Positions 55,599-64,000 of a stretch of DNA of 64,000 nt are shown piece after piece. A model generated the notes under the pieces. That model did no database searches and was not told the DNA's origin. It saw only the letters and a program-made list of their open reading frames with translations. This DNA comes from Rhodococcus rhodochrous (lineage in GTDB: Bacteria > Actinomycetota > Actinomycetes > Mycobacteriales > Mycobacteriaceae), in NCBI RefSeq assembly GCF_014854695.1, contig NZ_CP027558.1, positions 1 to 64,000 of the forward strand, in the 5' to 3' direction. The position numbers were made by a program, and so were the translations under genes. Position 1 is the first letter of the stretch, and every line of letters begins with the position of its first letter.

Positions 55599-56363
55599 TC
55601 AGTTCGCGGCCGCGGTGCGGTTTCCGGGGCGTTTGCGTGGCCGGTAGGACGGGCCGTCCATCAGGATCTGGTGGCTGGTGTTGATCAACCGATCGAGCAG
55701 GGACTCGGCCACGACCGGATTCGGGAACAGCGGATACCAGTCCTTCGGGGCCCTGTTGCTCGTCAGAACCAACGGCTTGCCGGCGATCGCCCGATCGGAC
55801 ACCAGATCGTAGAGATCATCGGACTGGGTGGTGGTGTGCTCGCGCATCCCGAAGTCGTCGATGATCAACACCAGCGGCCGGGTGTACTCGCGCATCCGTT
55901 GACCGATGGTGCGGTCGGCGTGTCCACCGGCCAGATCGGCGAGCATCCGGGAACACTTGACGAACCGAACGTCCCCACCGCGTCGGGCCACATGATGCCC
56001 TAGTGCTTGTGCCACATGTGTTTTGCCGACGCCGACGGGTCCGTAGAGGATCACCGACTCGCCCGCGTCGAGCCACCGCAGGGCCGCGAGGTCCCGCAGC
56101 ATCGCGGCCGGGAGCTTCGGGTTGGCGGTGAAGTCGAAGTCCTCGAAGGTCGCTTGCTGCTCGAACTTGGCCCGGCGCACCCGCCGGGCCAAGGCAGCGG
56201 TTTCGCGGCGGGCGATCTCGTCCTCGCAGAGCACCTGCAGGAACTCGAGGTGCCCGAGTTGCCCGTCGCGGGTTTGCGCCAGGCGCGCGTCGAGGGTGTC
56301 GAGCATGCCGGTCAGCTTCAAGGTTTTCAACGCAGCCCGCAGGCTGGGATCATGGATGGTCAT
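55599..56363 (-). CDS. istB: IS21 helper ATPase
   Basis: 254 residues from ATG 56363. AAA+ ATPase of DnaC/IstB type: Walker A GPVGVGKTHVAQAL near 109, Walker B LVLIIDDFGM near 171, and C-terminal LTSNRAPKDWYPLF and SLLDRLINTSHQI (sensor region). It directs target choice for IstA. Separated by 66 bp from istA and apparently intact. Confidence 0.9.
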   Translation of the reverse strand: MTIHDPSLRAALKTLKLTGMLDTLDARLAQTRDGQLGHLEFLQVLCEDEIARRETAALARRVRRAKFEQQATFEDFDFTANPKLPAAMLRDLAALRWLDAGESVILYGPVGVGKTHVAQALGHHVARRGGDVRFVKCSRMLADLAGGHADRTIGQRMREYTRPLVLIIDDFGMREHTTTQSDDLYDLVSDRAIAGKPLVLTSNRAPKDWYPLFPNPVVAESLLDRLINTSHQILMDGPSYRPRKRPGNRTAAAN

Positions 56364-56429
56364 GGCAGGTGTCCTCACAGCATCTAGTGAAAGTATTTGC
56401 AGTTCAATCTTTCTGGCGAGGTGAACGGA

Positions 56430-57971
56430 TCAGGCGGATCGTTCGGTGTCGAATGCGGCTGGCCCGCGCAACAACGCTGGTGCAGTGATCCCGGCGTCGG
56501 CCTCGGCGCGGTCGTCGTGTTCGGTGCCGGCGACGAGGATGCCCTTGACGGTGCGATAACGCGGATCACCGATCTCGAGAGCGCGGGCGCAGGCCGCATC
56601 GATGCGGGCGTCGTCATAGCCCGACCGCAGCCGGATGATGCCCTGGATCGACCGCAGTCGATGGATCGCGTTGACCTGGGACAACTCGTCGACGATCGCG
56701 ACCGCGCCGGGCCCGATCTGCTCGGCCTGGACCCGGCACCACACCACCGTCTGCAACGTGAACGCGGTCTTCTCCGGCGGATAATGCTCGGGATTGGTCG
56801 CTCTCCCGGACAGGCGGCGCACATGGGTGGCCACGACCTGCTCGTCGTGGAAGATCTGCACCACATCCCCCGCGGTGCGCACCAGCAATCGTCGGCCGAT
56901 CAGCTGCCACGGCGCCGAATACAACGCCTTGCCGGCCTTGACGTGACAGTCCGGGGCCAGCTTGCCGGTGGAATAGACCACCGGCTCGAACCTCCTGGGC
57001 GGCAACGGCGTCAGGGTGTGCTTTTCGACGGCATCGAACACCACCGCCGGGTGCGCACCACCGAGACCGCGATGCTGGTGCCGGCCGTAGACGTCGGTGC
57101 ACCATGCCAGTGCGGCGTCCTGCATCTGCGTCAGCGAGGTGAACTCGCGGCCTCGGAAGAACGAGTCCCGGATATAGGGCATCGGGCGTTCGATGCGTGG
57201 TTTGTCCTTGGGTTTGCCGGCCCTGGCCGGATCGATGAGCACCTGATAGAAGTCGGCGAGTTCGGCATAGGCCCGGTTGATCTGCGGATCGTAGAGATCG
57301 GGACGGTCCACCCCGGTTTTGAGGTTGTCGCACACCATCCGCGCCGGGACGCCACCGAAGAACTCGAACGCGGCCACATGCGAGGCGCACCATGAGGTTT
57401 GATCCATCCGCAGCAACGGTTGGACGAACAGCATCCGTGAACACGCCAGAATCACCGCGAACGCCCATACCGCCACCCGCCGATCCGTCGCCGGATCGCG
57501 CCACATCCCCAGCTTGCCGTAGTCGACCTGACCCTCGTCGCCCGGCGGGACCGGGCCGCGAGGAAACGTGGCCTTCGACGCCGCGACACGATCGGCGAAT
57601 CGTGTTGCGATATACCGCCGCACGGTCGATTCCGAAACGGGAACACCGCGATCGTCGCGCAGGCGTTGAGCGATCGTCGCCACGGTCACCGACTCGTCGA
57701 GTTGGCCCTCGATCCAGGTGTGGTGGGCGGCGATCGCCGGCCAGGTCACCGCCCGCGCCGTCGGGTCCACCACTTCCGGGAACCAGGACGTGATCAACTC
57801 GCGCCACAGGTTCTCGTCGAACTTCCCGCCGTCGCCCGGGCTCAACCCCGCCGCCAGCGCCGGCGCCAAGTACTTGCGGATGGTTTTGCGGTCGAGTCCC
57901 AGGGCTGTCGAGATCTGCACCTGGGAGCGGCCGGCATGCCAATGCCGGAACAACTCCATCAGATCGGTCAT
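56430..57971 (-). CDS. istA: IS21 transposase
   Basis: 513 residues from ATG 57971. N-terminal HTH (SRSQVQISTALGLDRKTIRKYL, broken over the fold), DDE core with Asp in EGQVDYGKLG, Asp in MVCDNLKTGV and Glu in KPRIERPMPYIR, then the C-terminal beta-barrel domain. Intact, so this element is probably still mobile. Confidence 0.9.
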   Translation of the reverse strand: MTDLMELFRHWHAGRSQVQISTALGLDRKTIRKYLAPALAAGLSPGDGGKFDENLWRELITSWFPEVVDPTARAVTWPAIAAHHTWIEGQLDESVTVATIAQRLRDDRGVPVSESTVRRYIATRFADRVAASKATFPRGPVPPGDEGQVDYGKLGMWRDPATDRRVAVWAFAVILACSRMLFVQPLLRMDQTSWCASHVAAFEFFGGVPARMVCDNLKTGVDRPDLYDPQINRAYAELADFYQVLIDPARAGKPKDKPRIERPMPYIRDSFFRGREFTSLTQMQDAALAWCTDVYGRHQHRGLGGAHPAVVFDAVEKHTLTPLPPRRFEPVVYSTGKLAPDCHVKAGKALYSAPWQLIGRRLLVRTAGDVVQIFHDEQVVATHVRRLSGRATNPEHYPPEKTAFTLQTVVWCRVQAEQIGPGAVAIVDELSQVNAIHRLRSIQGIIRLRSGYDDARIDAACARALEIGDPRYRTVKGILVAGTEHDDRAEADAGITAPALLRGPAAFDTERSA

Positions 57972-58160
57972 GGTCCACGTTCTCCTTGCCACCGTCGGGC
58001 CCCTTCCCAGGCCCTCGGTGGACCTTGGGAAGAAGCGAACCTGCAGCAGCACCCACACCCCGGCCGACACGCCCCAAAGGTGGGGAATTACGTGACGGCC
58101 GGGTGAGGAATTACGTGACGGGTCGACCCCTCAACCTGGGGAATTACATGACCGCTGACA

Positions 58161-58860
58161 GCCGGGCCTGTTCCGCGTCGAGTGGACCCGTGATGATCTC
58201 GGTGGGGTCGGTGAGGTGATGGCGCAGCAAGTGCGTGCCGGGGAACTGGTCGAGGAACGCCTGGATCTCCGCCCACCGCTGATAGATCGTGGCGGCCGGG
58301 TTGTCCCCGCTCTCGGGATCCGGTGCAAGGCGGAAGCGTTCGCCGGCCCGGGTCGTGATCACCAAAGTGTCGCCGTTGAGGCGGATATCGCGGCGGCGCA
58401 GCCGGGTGATGTCGCTGAAGTTCATGCCGGTGCCGGCGAGAACCAGCACCAGGGCGTCGCGGCGGCCGAACAGTCCGCTCGGCCACCCGGTGGTGGGTAG
58501 CTCGCCCGCCCGCCGCAGCAGAAGCCGAGACAGCCGATCGAAGCGTTCGGCGCGGGCGGTGTCGAGGTGCCGCCGCACCGTCTCGGTCCGCCCCGGCGGC
58601 GGGTAGCCGTGGCGGGTGTGGACGGCGTTGATCGCCGACAGGCGGCGCCGCTGCGTCGCGACCGCGGCGGGGTGCTCGTGCAGGAACAGCGCGAGGGTCT
58701 CCGGGGTGGCAGGGATGGGCCGGTGGTCGGCGGCGGCGCACCAGTCGGCGAACAGCGCCCAGTCGTGCCGGTAGCGGGCCGGGATGCGCAGGCCGAGGTC
58801 GGCATCGTGAACCTCGTTGCGGCGGATGCCTTCTCGTGCGGTGCTGGTCATCGCGGTCAC
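58161..58860 (-). pseudogene. Recombinase-like gene, N-terminal part (split by IS21)
   Basis: About 233 residues, start GTG 58860 (overlapping the stop of the upstream recombinase as GTGA) or ATG 58851. The N-terminal ~105 residues are a SAM-like core-binding domain (ALFADWCAAADHRPIPATPE), followed by a catalytic-fold-like part (RRDALVLVLAGTGMNFSDI, TRLRRRDIRLNGDTLVITTR). Typical catalytic Arg/His motifs are not evident, so the original ~356-residue protein was likely an accessory recombinase subunit. The reading is cut at 58161 by IS21 and continues at 55500. Confidence 0.8.
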
Positions 58861-59962
58861 AACCCGAGATTCGTGACAGCGTTCCCGATGAGCGGGGCGT
58901 GTTCGCGGGCGTAGGCCTCCAGCATGGCGGGGGTGCTGTGCCCGGTCTGGCGCATGATCGTGTGCGCGGACGCGCCGTTGCGGAAGGCCTGGGTGACGAA
59001 CCCGGCCCGCAGCGAATGCCCACCGAGCTGTGCGACGATCTCCGGGTCGTAGCCGGCCCGGGTGGCGCGGCGACGGATGGCCTTGTGCACCGCCACCCCC
59101 GACAGGGCGGTGTCCGAGAGATTGCCGTTCTTCCGGATCGATCGCAGCCACGGTGATGACGGGACCATGCGCGGCCGCACACCGCGGCACACATGCGCTT
59201 CGAACGGCTCGGCGGTGCGGAGCAGGCGGATGACGGCGGGGCGGCCTCCAGCGTCGGAGGCGGAGACGATCTGCGCCCACCGCATCCACGCACACGGCGG
59301 GCAACTGGTGTGGTTGTGTATGAACGGCAGCACCCGCACCGTGCCTCGTCCTTCCTGATCGGTCTTCGATTTCCGGAGGCGGATGTGCAAACCGTCGAGC
59401 CGGTGCAGGGACACGTCGTTGCAGGTGAGCGCGACGAGTTCGCTGCGGCGGAACGCTCCCGCGAAGCCGAGCAGCAGGATCGCACTGTCGCGGCGTTCGA
59501 GGACCTCGTCGGCCCAGCCGGTGCTGTCCGCTCGCATCTTGTCGACGATGGTGAGGATGTCGGCGGTGAACAGCGGCGCTCGCGGACTGCGGGGCCGCTC
59601 CCCTGCCGCGGAGTAGTCGCGGCGGATCCCGGACAGGGTCGTGGTGACCAGCTCATCCGTCCCGGGGGCGGGATGGCCGGCGCGGCGATGGTGGAAGCCG
59701 ATCCCGGCGACCCAGCGGGCCAGCGTGGCCGGGGAGTAGGCCCGCTCCCCGCCTCCGTCACCGTCGCGGCGGCATCGAGGAGGTAGGCGGCGACGGTGAG
59801 CGGATGCGCCGGCAACGCCGCATGCCCTTCCTGCCGGCGCCAAGCGGTGAAGCGGGCCCAATCGGCGGCGTAGTTGCGCCGCGTCGACTCGGACCGTGAC
59901 CGCGAGACGGTCCCTGCCACCTTCGTGAGGGCCTCGGCTGACAGGGCCGGGACGGACGGCAC
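58857..59962 (-). pseudogene. Tyrosine recombinase with frameshift
   Basis: Starts at GTG 59962 (PSVPALSAEALTKVAGT, STRRNYAADWARFTAW) and is open to about 59745, where a one-base shift in a G/C-rich run (minus strand GGCGGGGAGCGGG) is needed to continue with RAYSPATLARWVAG in the frame that ends at 58857. The catalytic residues are all in the second segment: Arg in GAFRRSELVAL, His and Arg in GGHSLRAGFV, His in RQTGHSTP and Tyr in EAYARE. Either a disabled gene or a sequencing error. It pairs with the gene split by IS21. Confidence 0.78.
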
Positions 59963-60297
59963 GGCAGGGTCCCCGGAAGTCGGTACAGGCGGCGAAGAGT
60001 CGTCCGGGCGAAAGCCGACACGGGTCCGTGCTCGACGGCAATGAGCGGCGTATGTGTCGGCTCGAACGGCGCCCGCCCTGACGCCTCTGGTGAATCCTCA
60101 GGGTGGGCTTTTCTCGCCGTAACTCATCGGCCCATCGGTGAGTAACGCCATGACAGGAAGATCTCAGAGGCACCGGTGTTCGGGGTGGTGACGTGGACCG
60201 AGCCGCCGAAAGCCCGCGTAGTCTTCCGTTCGTAAGTCGCCGGCATCCTGCGCGAACAACCAGAAGTGAGCTTGGGATCTGTGTTCGCCCGTCCGAT
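59963..60297. other. Intergenic, no gene seen
   Basis: 335 bp between the recombinase start and the end of the zinc-ribbon gene. Nothing beyond a possible promoter for the recombinase pair is apparent. Confidence 0.4.
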
Positions 60298-61665
60298 TCA
60301 GTGCGGTTCGGTGAAGAATTTGTCGCCGCGGTCGTCGTCGGTCCCGCGGAGGTCGGGAGGAGGTAGCAAGGTATCGGCGAAGCGGTACGAACAGCCGATG
60401 TCGTCGACCGATGCGATGCCCCAGTTGTCGCGGAACCACGCCACGCAGGTCGTGGCGATCAGGTCCAGATCGCGGCTGAAGAAATAGCCGTCGGTGCAGT
60501 CGTCGAAGTGGTTGTCGAAATACCAGCGATCGAGCACGACGCCGGCGGTCGAGTAGTCGGCGAGCAACAGGTGTCCGAGCTCGACGGTCGAGCGGCGCAA
60601 CAACATCACGTCGTTGTCGAGTACCTGGATCTGCGCGCACACCACCTGCTCGTCCTCACCCCCGTCGCTGTAGTCGCGTGGTCCGAGGTCGAGAACGAAA
60701 CCCACCGGCTTGTCCGTCATTGACTCGACCAGCCAGCCGGCCATTTCGGACCAGTGCTCCTCGAGGTGCTGCGGTTCCGGCCCGACGGACCAGGTGTGGC
60801 CACAGTGCCGGCACCGGTAATCCGGCAGCGCACCGTCGTCGCCAGGGGTGCATCCGGCTGCGATCGTGCCCGGAGGCGGCGGCGTGGGCGGCATCCCCCA
60901 CATCAACCGAAGCGCCTGATGACGGCTGCATTCCGGACACGGTGGGCGCTGGACGAACAGGATGTCCATCACGGTCGGCCCGTACGGCTCGTGCAGCTGC
61001 GCATGGCACCGAGCGCAGACCCGCACCGCCAGACCCGGCCGCGGGAACATTCCCATATCTGCGGCATCCTCGTCGTTGCAGAGGTGCACCTCGAGAACAC
61101 TCGGTGACTCGTGCCCTGAGACTGCGGCAGAAGGGCCGGTATCGCAGCACAGGCACTGCGCGGCTCCGACGATGTCCACACCCGTGTCATCGTGCTGGAG
61201 GCGGGTAGCGGCGCAGCCGGTGGTGTCACGAAGCTGCCACGGCGTCGGTTCGCTGCGTTCGGCATCGTAAGCAGCCATCCACCGTTGTGCATAGTCCGGA
61301 TCGAGGGTGGCCGGTGCGGTCGGCATCGGCTCGCCCATGCGCTGTTCGATGGCGGGCACCGAGATGCCGTCCGTCTCGGCACCGGCGCTGTCTTCGGTGT
61401 CGCATCCGCGGTCGGCCGAACTCGACGTCAGAGTCTCGATGTTGAGGATCATCGGCTCGCGAGCGGGCACAACGATGATGACCGTGTCGCCGGACTCGTA
61501 CTGCGCCGGCATCTCCCAGAGCGGATGGGCAGCGTCAGCGATGTGGTCGAGTGCGAAGTACGAATCGAGAGCATCTCGGCGAGGCGACAACCGGCACAGG
61601 TGGACCCGGGGTGCTCGTGTGTGTGCGTCCATACCGACGAGCATGTCACCAGTGGGCGACAGCAT
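60298..61665 (-). CDS. Hypothetical zinc-ribbon protein with chaperone-like C-terminal domain
   Basis: About 455 residues from ATG 61665 (GTG 61668 alternative). The middle holds four CxxC pairs (CLCC, CARC, CPEC, CRHCGHTW), pointing to two zinc-binding units. The C-terminal ~130 residues (FVLDLGPRDY, VVCAQIQVLDNDVMLLRRSTVEL, LDRWYFDNHFDDCTDGYFF) resemble the TY-Chap / YbjN-type peptide-binding chaperone domains common in actinobacteria. The N-terminal part is unassigned. Function unknown. Confidence 0.65.
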   Translation of the reverse strand: MLSPTGDMLVGMDAHTRAPRVHLCRLSPRRDALDSYFALDHIADAAHPLWEMPAQYESGDTVIIVVPAREPMILNIETLTSSSADRGCDTEDSAGAETDGISVPAIEQRMGEPMPTAPATLDPDYAQRWMAAYDAERSEPTPWQLRDTTGCAATRLQHDDTGVDIVGAAQCLCCDTGPSAAVSGHESPSVLEVHLCNDEDAADMGMFPRPGLAVRVCARCHAQLHEPYGPTVMDILFVQRPPCPECSRHQALRLMWGMPPTPPPPGTIAAGCTPGDDGALPDYRCRHCGHTWSVGPEPQHLEEHWSEMAGWLVESMTDKPVGFVLDLGPRDYSDGGEDEQVVCAQIQVLDNDVMLLRRSTVELGHLLLADYSTAGVVLDRWYFDNHFDDCTDGYFFSRDLDLIATTCVAWFRDNWGIASVDDIGCSYRFADTLLPPPDLRGTDDDRGDKFFTEPH

Positions 61666-61691
61666 CACCCGAGCGAGAGAAGCGTACGAGC

Positions 61692-61922
61692 ATGCCGGAG
61701 TGGACAATCTGGACCCTTATCGGTCTCCAAGCACTCGGGAATGCAACGGCGCGAGAACTCCATGCGCTGATCGAATACCCAGGGGTACGGATGCAGGCCT
61801 GCCCGCCCCGGTGCTCCTACATCATGCGTAAGTGCGGATACTCTCGCTGCGCTGCGCCGATGTGGGCTGCTGCCGGTCAACGCTGGGCACTGCCGAGTGC
61901 GGATGGTTGGAACGAGAAGTGA
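61692..61922 (+). CDS. Small hypothetical protein, winged-helix-like
   Basis: 76 residues from ATG 61692, divergent from the zinc-ribbon gene with 26 bp between starts. WTIWTLIGLQALGNATARELHAL reads like the first helices of a winged helix and RWALPSADGW like the wing. Ribosome-binding site is weak. It might be a small regulator of its neighbours. Confidence 0.4.
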   Translation: MPEWTIWTLIGLQALGNATARELHALIEYPGVRMQACPPRCSYIMRKCGYSRCAAPMWAAAGQRWALPSADGWNEK

Positions 61923-61980
61923 CCGGCAAGATAGGGCATCTACTGGAGGGAGATGAGAGTGCAGTAGCCGCGCCCCTGTC

Positions 61981-62811
61981 CTACACCTCGGGGAAGGACG
62001 GGCCGTAGGTCAGCACAACGCGTAGCGACCGGGCCAGGCTTTCCCAGTGGTCGTAGTTCTTTGGGCGCTTTTCGAGAATCAGGACCGGTTTCACCTTGGC
62101 TGTGCTGGCCAGTCGATGGGTATAGTCCAGGACTTGCCCCAACCCGAGACGAATCTGCTGGTCCTGCTTGACGCCGCCCAGGCTCTTGACTTCTCCCACG
62201 TAGAGCGTCTTTTCCTTGGTCCAGCCGATGTCGAAGGCCGGTGCGCCTGGAGCCGGACGCAGGGCGAGAATGCCGTGGCTCGTCAGATGCTCTTGGAGCT
62301 TTTTCACCGTGTCTTGGTGGGCGACGGTACCGGCGTCGAGTTTGTCGAGGTCCTCCTTCAAGATCGTCGCAGGGTGGGTGGACCCGCGATGAACCACCAG
62401 CGGACCACCGAACACGCCGTTACCGGGTGCAGGCAGGACGACAGTGGTCCCCTTCGATGAGCCGAGACGTCGGCAGGGTGCCGGCTTCCTCTTGAGCAGG
62501 TTGGCGAATCCGGCGGAGTCGACCACATGCACGTGCGGGTGACGCAGAGCCCGGGCTTCTTGGACTGCGAGCAGCTTTCGGCTGTAGACCTGATCTGGGT
62601 CGGCCACGACATTCGCGTTCAGCTCGCCGTATACGAGCAGAGTCAGCGAGTGGGAGAAGTCCTGCACGACGGCGTCCGCACCGCGGCCGAGTGCCAAAGT
62701 TCTGCACTCTTTTTTGGTGTGGTGGATCCCGTTGATCCTCACCCTTCCGGTGAAGGTCACATGGTGCCCCCGCAGGGATCTGACCCAGCCGTCACAGTCA
62801 TGTATCGACAT
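61981..62811 (-). CDS. BRCT-domain protein fused to PD-(D/E)XK nuclease-like domain
   Basis: 276 residues from ATG 62811, chosen because GAGGAGAACG lies just in front; an in-frame ATG at 62829 is possible. Residues ~14-65 look like a BRCT fold (GHHVTFTGRVRINGIHHTKK, ADAVVQDFSHSLTLLVYG). The C-terminal half shows a nuclease-like core: Asp194 (PAFDIGWTKE), Glu207-Val-Lys209 (LYVGEVKS) and QIRLGLGQVLDY near 219. It may recognise unusual DNA ends and cut or help repair DNA. In this neighbourhood a defence or restriction role is plausible; no methyltransferase accompanies it. Confidence 0.68.
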   Translation of the reverse strand: MSIHDCDGWVRSLRGHHVTFTGRVRINGIHHTKKECRTLALGRGADAVVQDFSHSLTLLVYGELNANVVADPDQVYSRKLLAVQEARALRHPHVHVVDSAGFANLLKRKPAPCRRLGSSKGTTVVLPAPGNGVFGGPLVVHRGSTHPATILKEDLDKLDAGTVAHQDTVKKLQEHLTSHGILALRPAPGAPAFDIGWTKEKTLYVGEVKSLGGVKQDQQIRLGLGQVLDYTHRLASTAKVKPVLILEKRPKNYDHWESLARSLRVVLTYGPSFPEV

Positions 62812-63230
62812 CGTTCTCCTCATGGTCACATGTCCACTCCACGATGCACGATACGGCCGTTCCAGACCGACACAGAAGCGAATCAGGCTGCAGAACAGCG
62901 TGTTTCAGCGACTTGTGGTGGTCTTCCATCTCGATCTGATGCCGGTGTCGTCGACCGATCCGTTGACCACCGCAGGGATGTGCTTCCAACGCCGCCGACC
63001 ATGCGCCCTCTACTTCGGACCCGACCGATGCCAGCGACTACGCGGAGTCCCTTCCCGACAGAACCACACCGGCGCATTCGACACCACCATCAACGGCCAT
63101 GGGGCCCGATGGCTCCATCTGCCAGGGGCCAGCCGGATGGGACCCGGCGACTGCCTTACGGGAACGGTTGATTGCTCTCGCCCAGGACTCACCCAACCAA
63201 TTCCGCGAAGGCGCACCAATCCCTAGGGGT
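62812..63230. other. Intergenic, no clear gene
   Basis: About 420 bp. One frame near 63099-63230 has mildly coding-like content (GPDGSICQGPAGWDPATALR) but no good start, length or known motif. Otherwise nothing seen. Confidence 0.35.
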
Positions 63231-64000
63231 TCAACACACCGGATCATCGGTGTCGTTGCTGCGGGTAGCGTTCAGCGACGCGAGTTGCACGGTGCCGGTA
63301 TACGGTGCCGACGATCCCAGATCCGATTCACCCTCGGAATACAGGTGAACGTTGATGTAGCCGGGATCGTTCGTCCGTCGTGATACCGCATCCCGGGCAT
63401 GGTCTGCGAGACGTTCCGAGTGGTAGTCGATGCTCAGGCAACTGTGGGGTCCGGTCGCGTTCGTGCCCACCACTCGGCTGTCCTCGACCGCATCCTCGGG
63501 CAGCAGTTGCCGGGCGGCATCCAGGGCCACATCCTCAGTCACCGCTGTAGCGAACACCAGATCAGCGCTCCACAACTCGTGCCCGGCCCGGCCACCCCCA
63601 TCGGAATAGTCCTCGAGGCACAGCACGGTATCGGCGTCAAACTGGAAGGCGTATCCCTGACCGAAGGTGAACTCCCCCAGCCGAGAGGTGCATTTGGACA
63701 GCGGCACCGGTTCGAAGCGTCCCTGGTACCAAGACAGGGTCGAGGCGATACCGCGCATCCCGTTCTCGTCGACCGGCCCTGAGGACAGGGCTCGTTCGAC
63801 AGGTGCGGGCTCTGCGGAGGCGCTCACCTGGGGGCAGAAGGCGGTGCGCAGATAGCTATACAGTCTCGACGCCGACGTTGGCGGCGCTCCCTGGTCGACG
63901 TCGTCGTCGATCACCTGTTCCCAGCTGCGGTATCCGCTGGCCACCTCCGCGCAGGTCTGTGCCATTACCACCGCGAAATCCTGCCGCTGGGCGAATGTGG
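63231..64000 (-). CDS. Hypothetical protein, 5' end outside the window
   Basis: The frame is open from the stop at 63231 through the right edge, and the codons beyond the internal ATG at 63971 still read as protein (TFAQRQDFAVVMAQTC), so the gene is partial. About 256 residues are visible: Cys-containing, Asp/Ser/Thr-rich, no transmembrane helix in this part. It resembles exported or lipoprotein-type actinobacterial proteins, but the N-terminus needed to judge is missing. Not recognised. Confidence 0.55.
   Translation of the reverse strand, partial: TFAQRQDFAVVMAQTCAEVASGYRSWEQVIDDDVDQGAPPTSASRLYSYLRTAFCPQVSASAEPAPVERALSSGPVDENGMRGIASTLSWYQGRFEPVPLSKCTSRLGEFTFGQGYAFQFDADTVLCLEDYSDGGGRAGHELWSADLVFATAVTEDVALDAARQLLPEDAVEDSRVVGTNATGPHSCLSIDYHSERLADHARDAVSRRTNDPGYINVHLYSEGESDLGSSAPYTGTVQLASLNATRSNDTDDPVC

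Larger units (their letters stand above)
55501..58160 (-). mobile_element. IS21-family element
   Basis: 2660 bp. Ends: left TGTCGACCGTCGCGTAATTC, complement of right TGTCAGCGGTCATGTAATTC; several internal GGGGAATTACGTGACGG-type repeats lie near both ends, as in IS21. A 6-bp duplication GCCGGG flanks it (55495-55500 and 58161-58166). It interrupts a recombinase-like gene. Confidence 0.92.

Noticed and set aside
56614-58077. 487-codon alternative frame over istA
   Set aside because: Shadow frame; the istA frame has the complete DDE motif set.
62714-63226. 170-codon plus-strand frame beside the BRCT gene
   Set aside because: No ribosome-binding site, no motif, and partly antisense to the supported gene.

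Overview
The window has the high-GC coding style, GTG starts and insertion-sequence families of a mycolic-acid actinomycete, most likely Rhodococcus or a close relative such as Gordonia. It looks like accessory DNA (a catabolic plasmid or genomic island). More than ten mobile elements or relics (IS1380, IS3, IS110, IS256, IS5, IS481, IS6, IS21) separate blocks of degradation genes, and no rRNA, tRNA or core housekeeping genes are seen. This placement is inferred from gene content; no replication gene is visible.

Layout. 0.5-3.5 kb: three-gene site-specific recombination module (tyrosine recombinase, small XRE-type HTH, zinc-ribbon recombinase-like protein). 4.6-7.5 kb: IS1380 copy abutting a truncated IS3. 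7.5-13.1 kb: divergent LuxR-type regulator and a Rieske oxygenase operon (unknown barrel protein, small membrane protein, zinc alcohol dehydrogenase, Rieske oxygenase, flavin/[2Fe-2S] reductase). 13.4-19.5 kb: broken copy of a pyruvate dehydrogenase E1-like gene, a second IS1380, an Lrp/AsnC regulator, an intact E1-like gene and a truncated lipoyl-domain E2. 19.5-24.9 kb: nested IS110/IS256/IS110 pile with nitroreductase, SDR and IS1380 remnants.

25.0-38.5 kb: a plus-strand aromatic-degradation region. A flavin reductase and an FADH2-dependent hydroxylase would make catechol from a phenol-type substrate. Intradiol dioxygenase (catA), muconate cycloisomerase (catB), muconolactone isomerase (catC) and enol-lactonase (catD) would carry it to 3-oxoadipate. 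Interleaved are a CoA ligase, a citryl-CoA-lyase-like protein, a second hydroxylase, a caiB remnant and an MmgE/PrpD-family gene, suggesting a second, undefined CoA-dependent branch. 38.8-47.7 kb: two near-identical direct IS6 copies bracket an AraC regulator, a CaiB/BaiF CoA-transferase, a GntR regulator, a third IS1380 and an acyl-CoA dehydrogenase.

50.2-64.0 kb: defence-rich end. A compact operon encodes a CD-NTase, an E2-E1 fusion (Cap2), a JAMM protease (Cap3) and a DUF6602-like PD-(D/E)XK protein, that is, a type II CBASS with an unusual candidate nuclease effector encoded last. Beside it lie an Abi/HEPN protein, an IS21 element that has split a recombinase-like gene with a 6-bp target duplication, a frameshifted tyrosine recombinase, a zinc-ribbon protein, a BRCT plus PD-(D/E)XK protein and an unknown gene running off the edge. 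A ~120-bp diverged repeat containing a conserved hairpin lies downstream of the first recombinase module and again just upstream of the CBASS operon, linking the two ends of the window.
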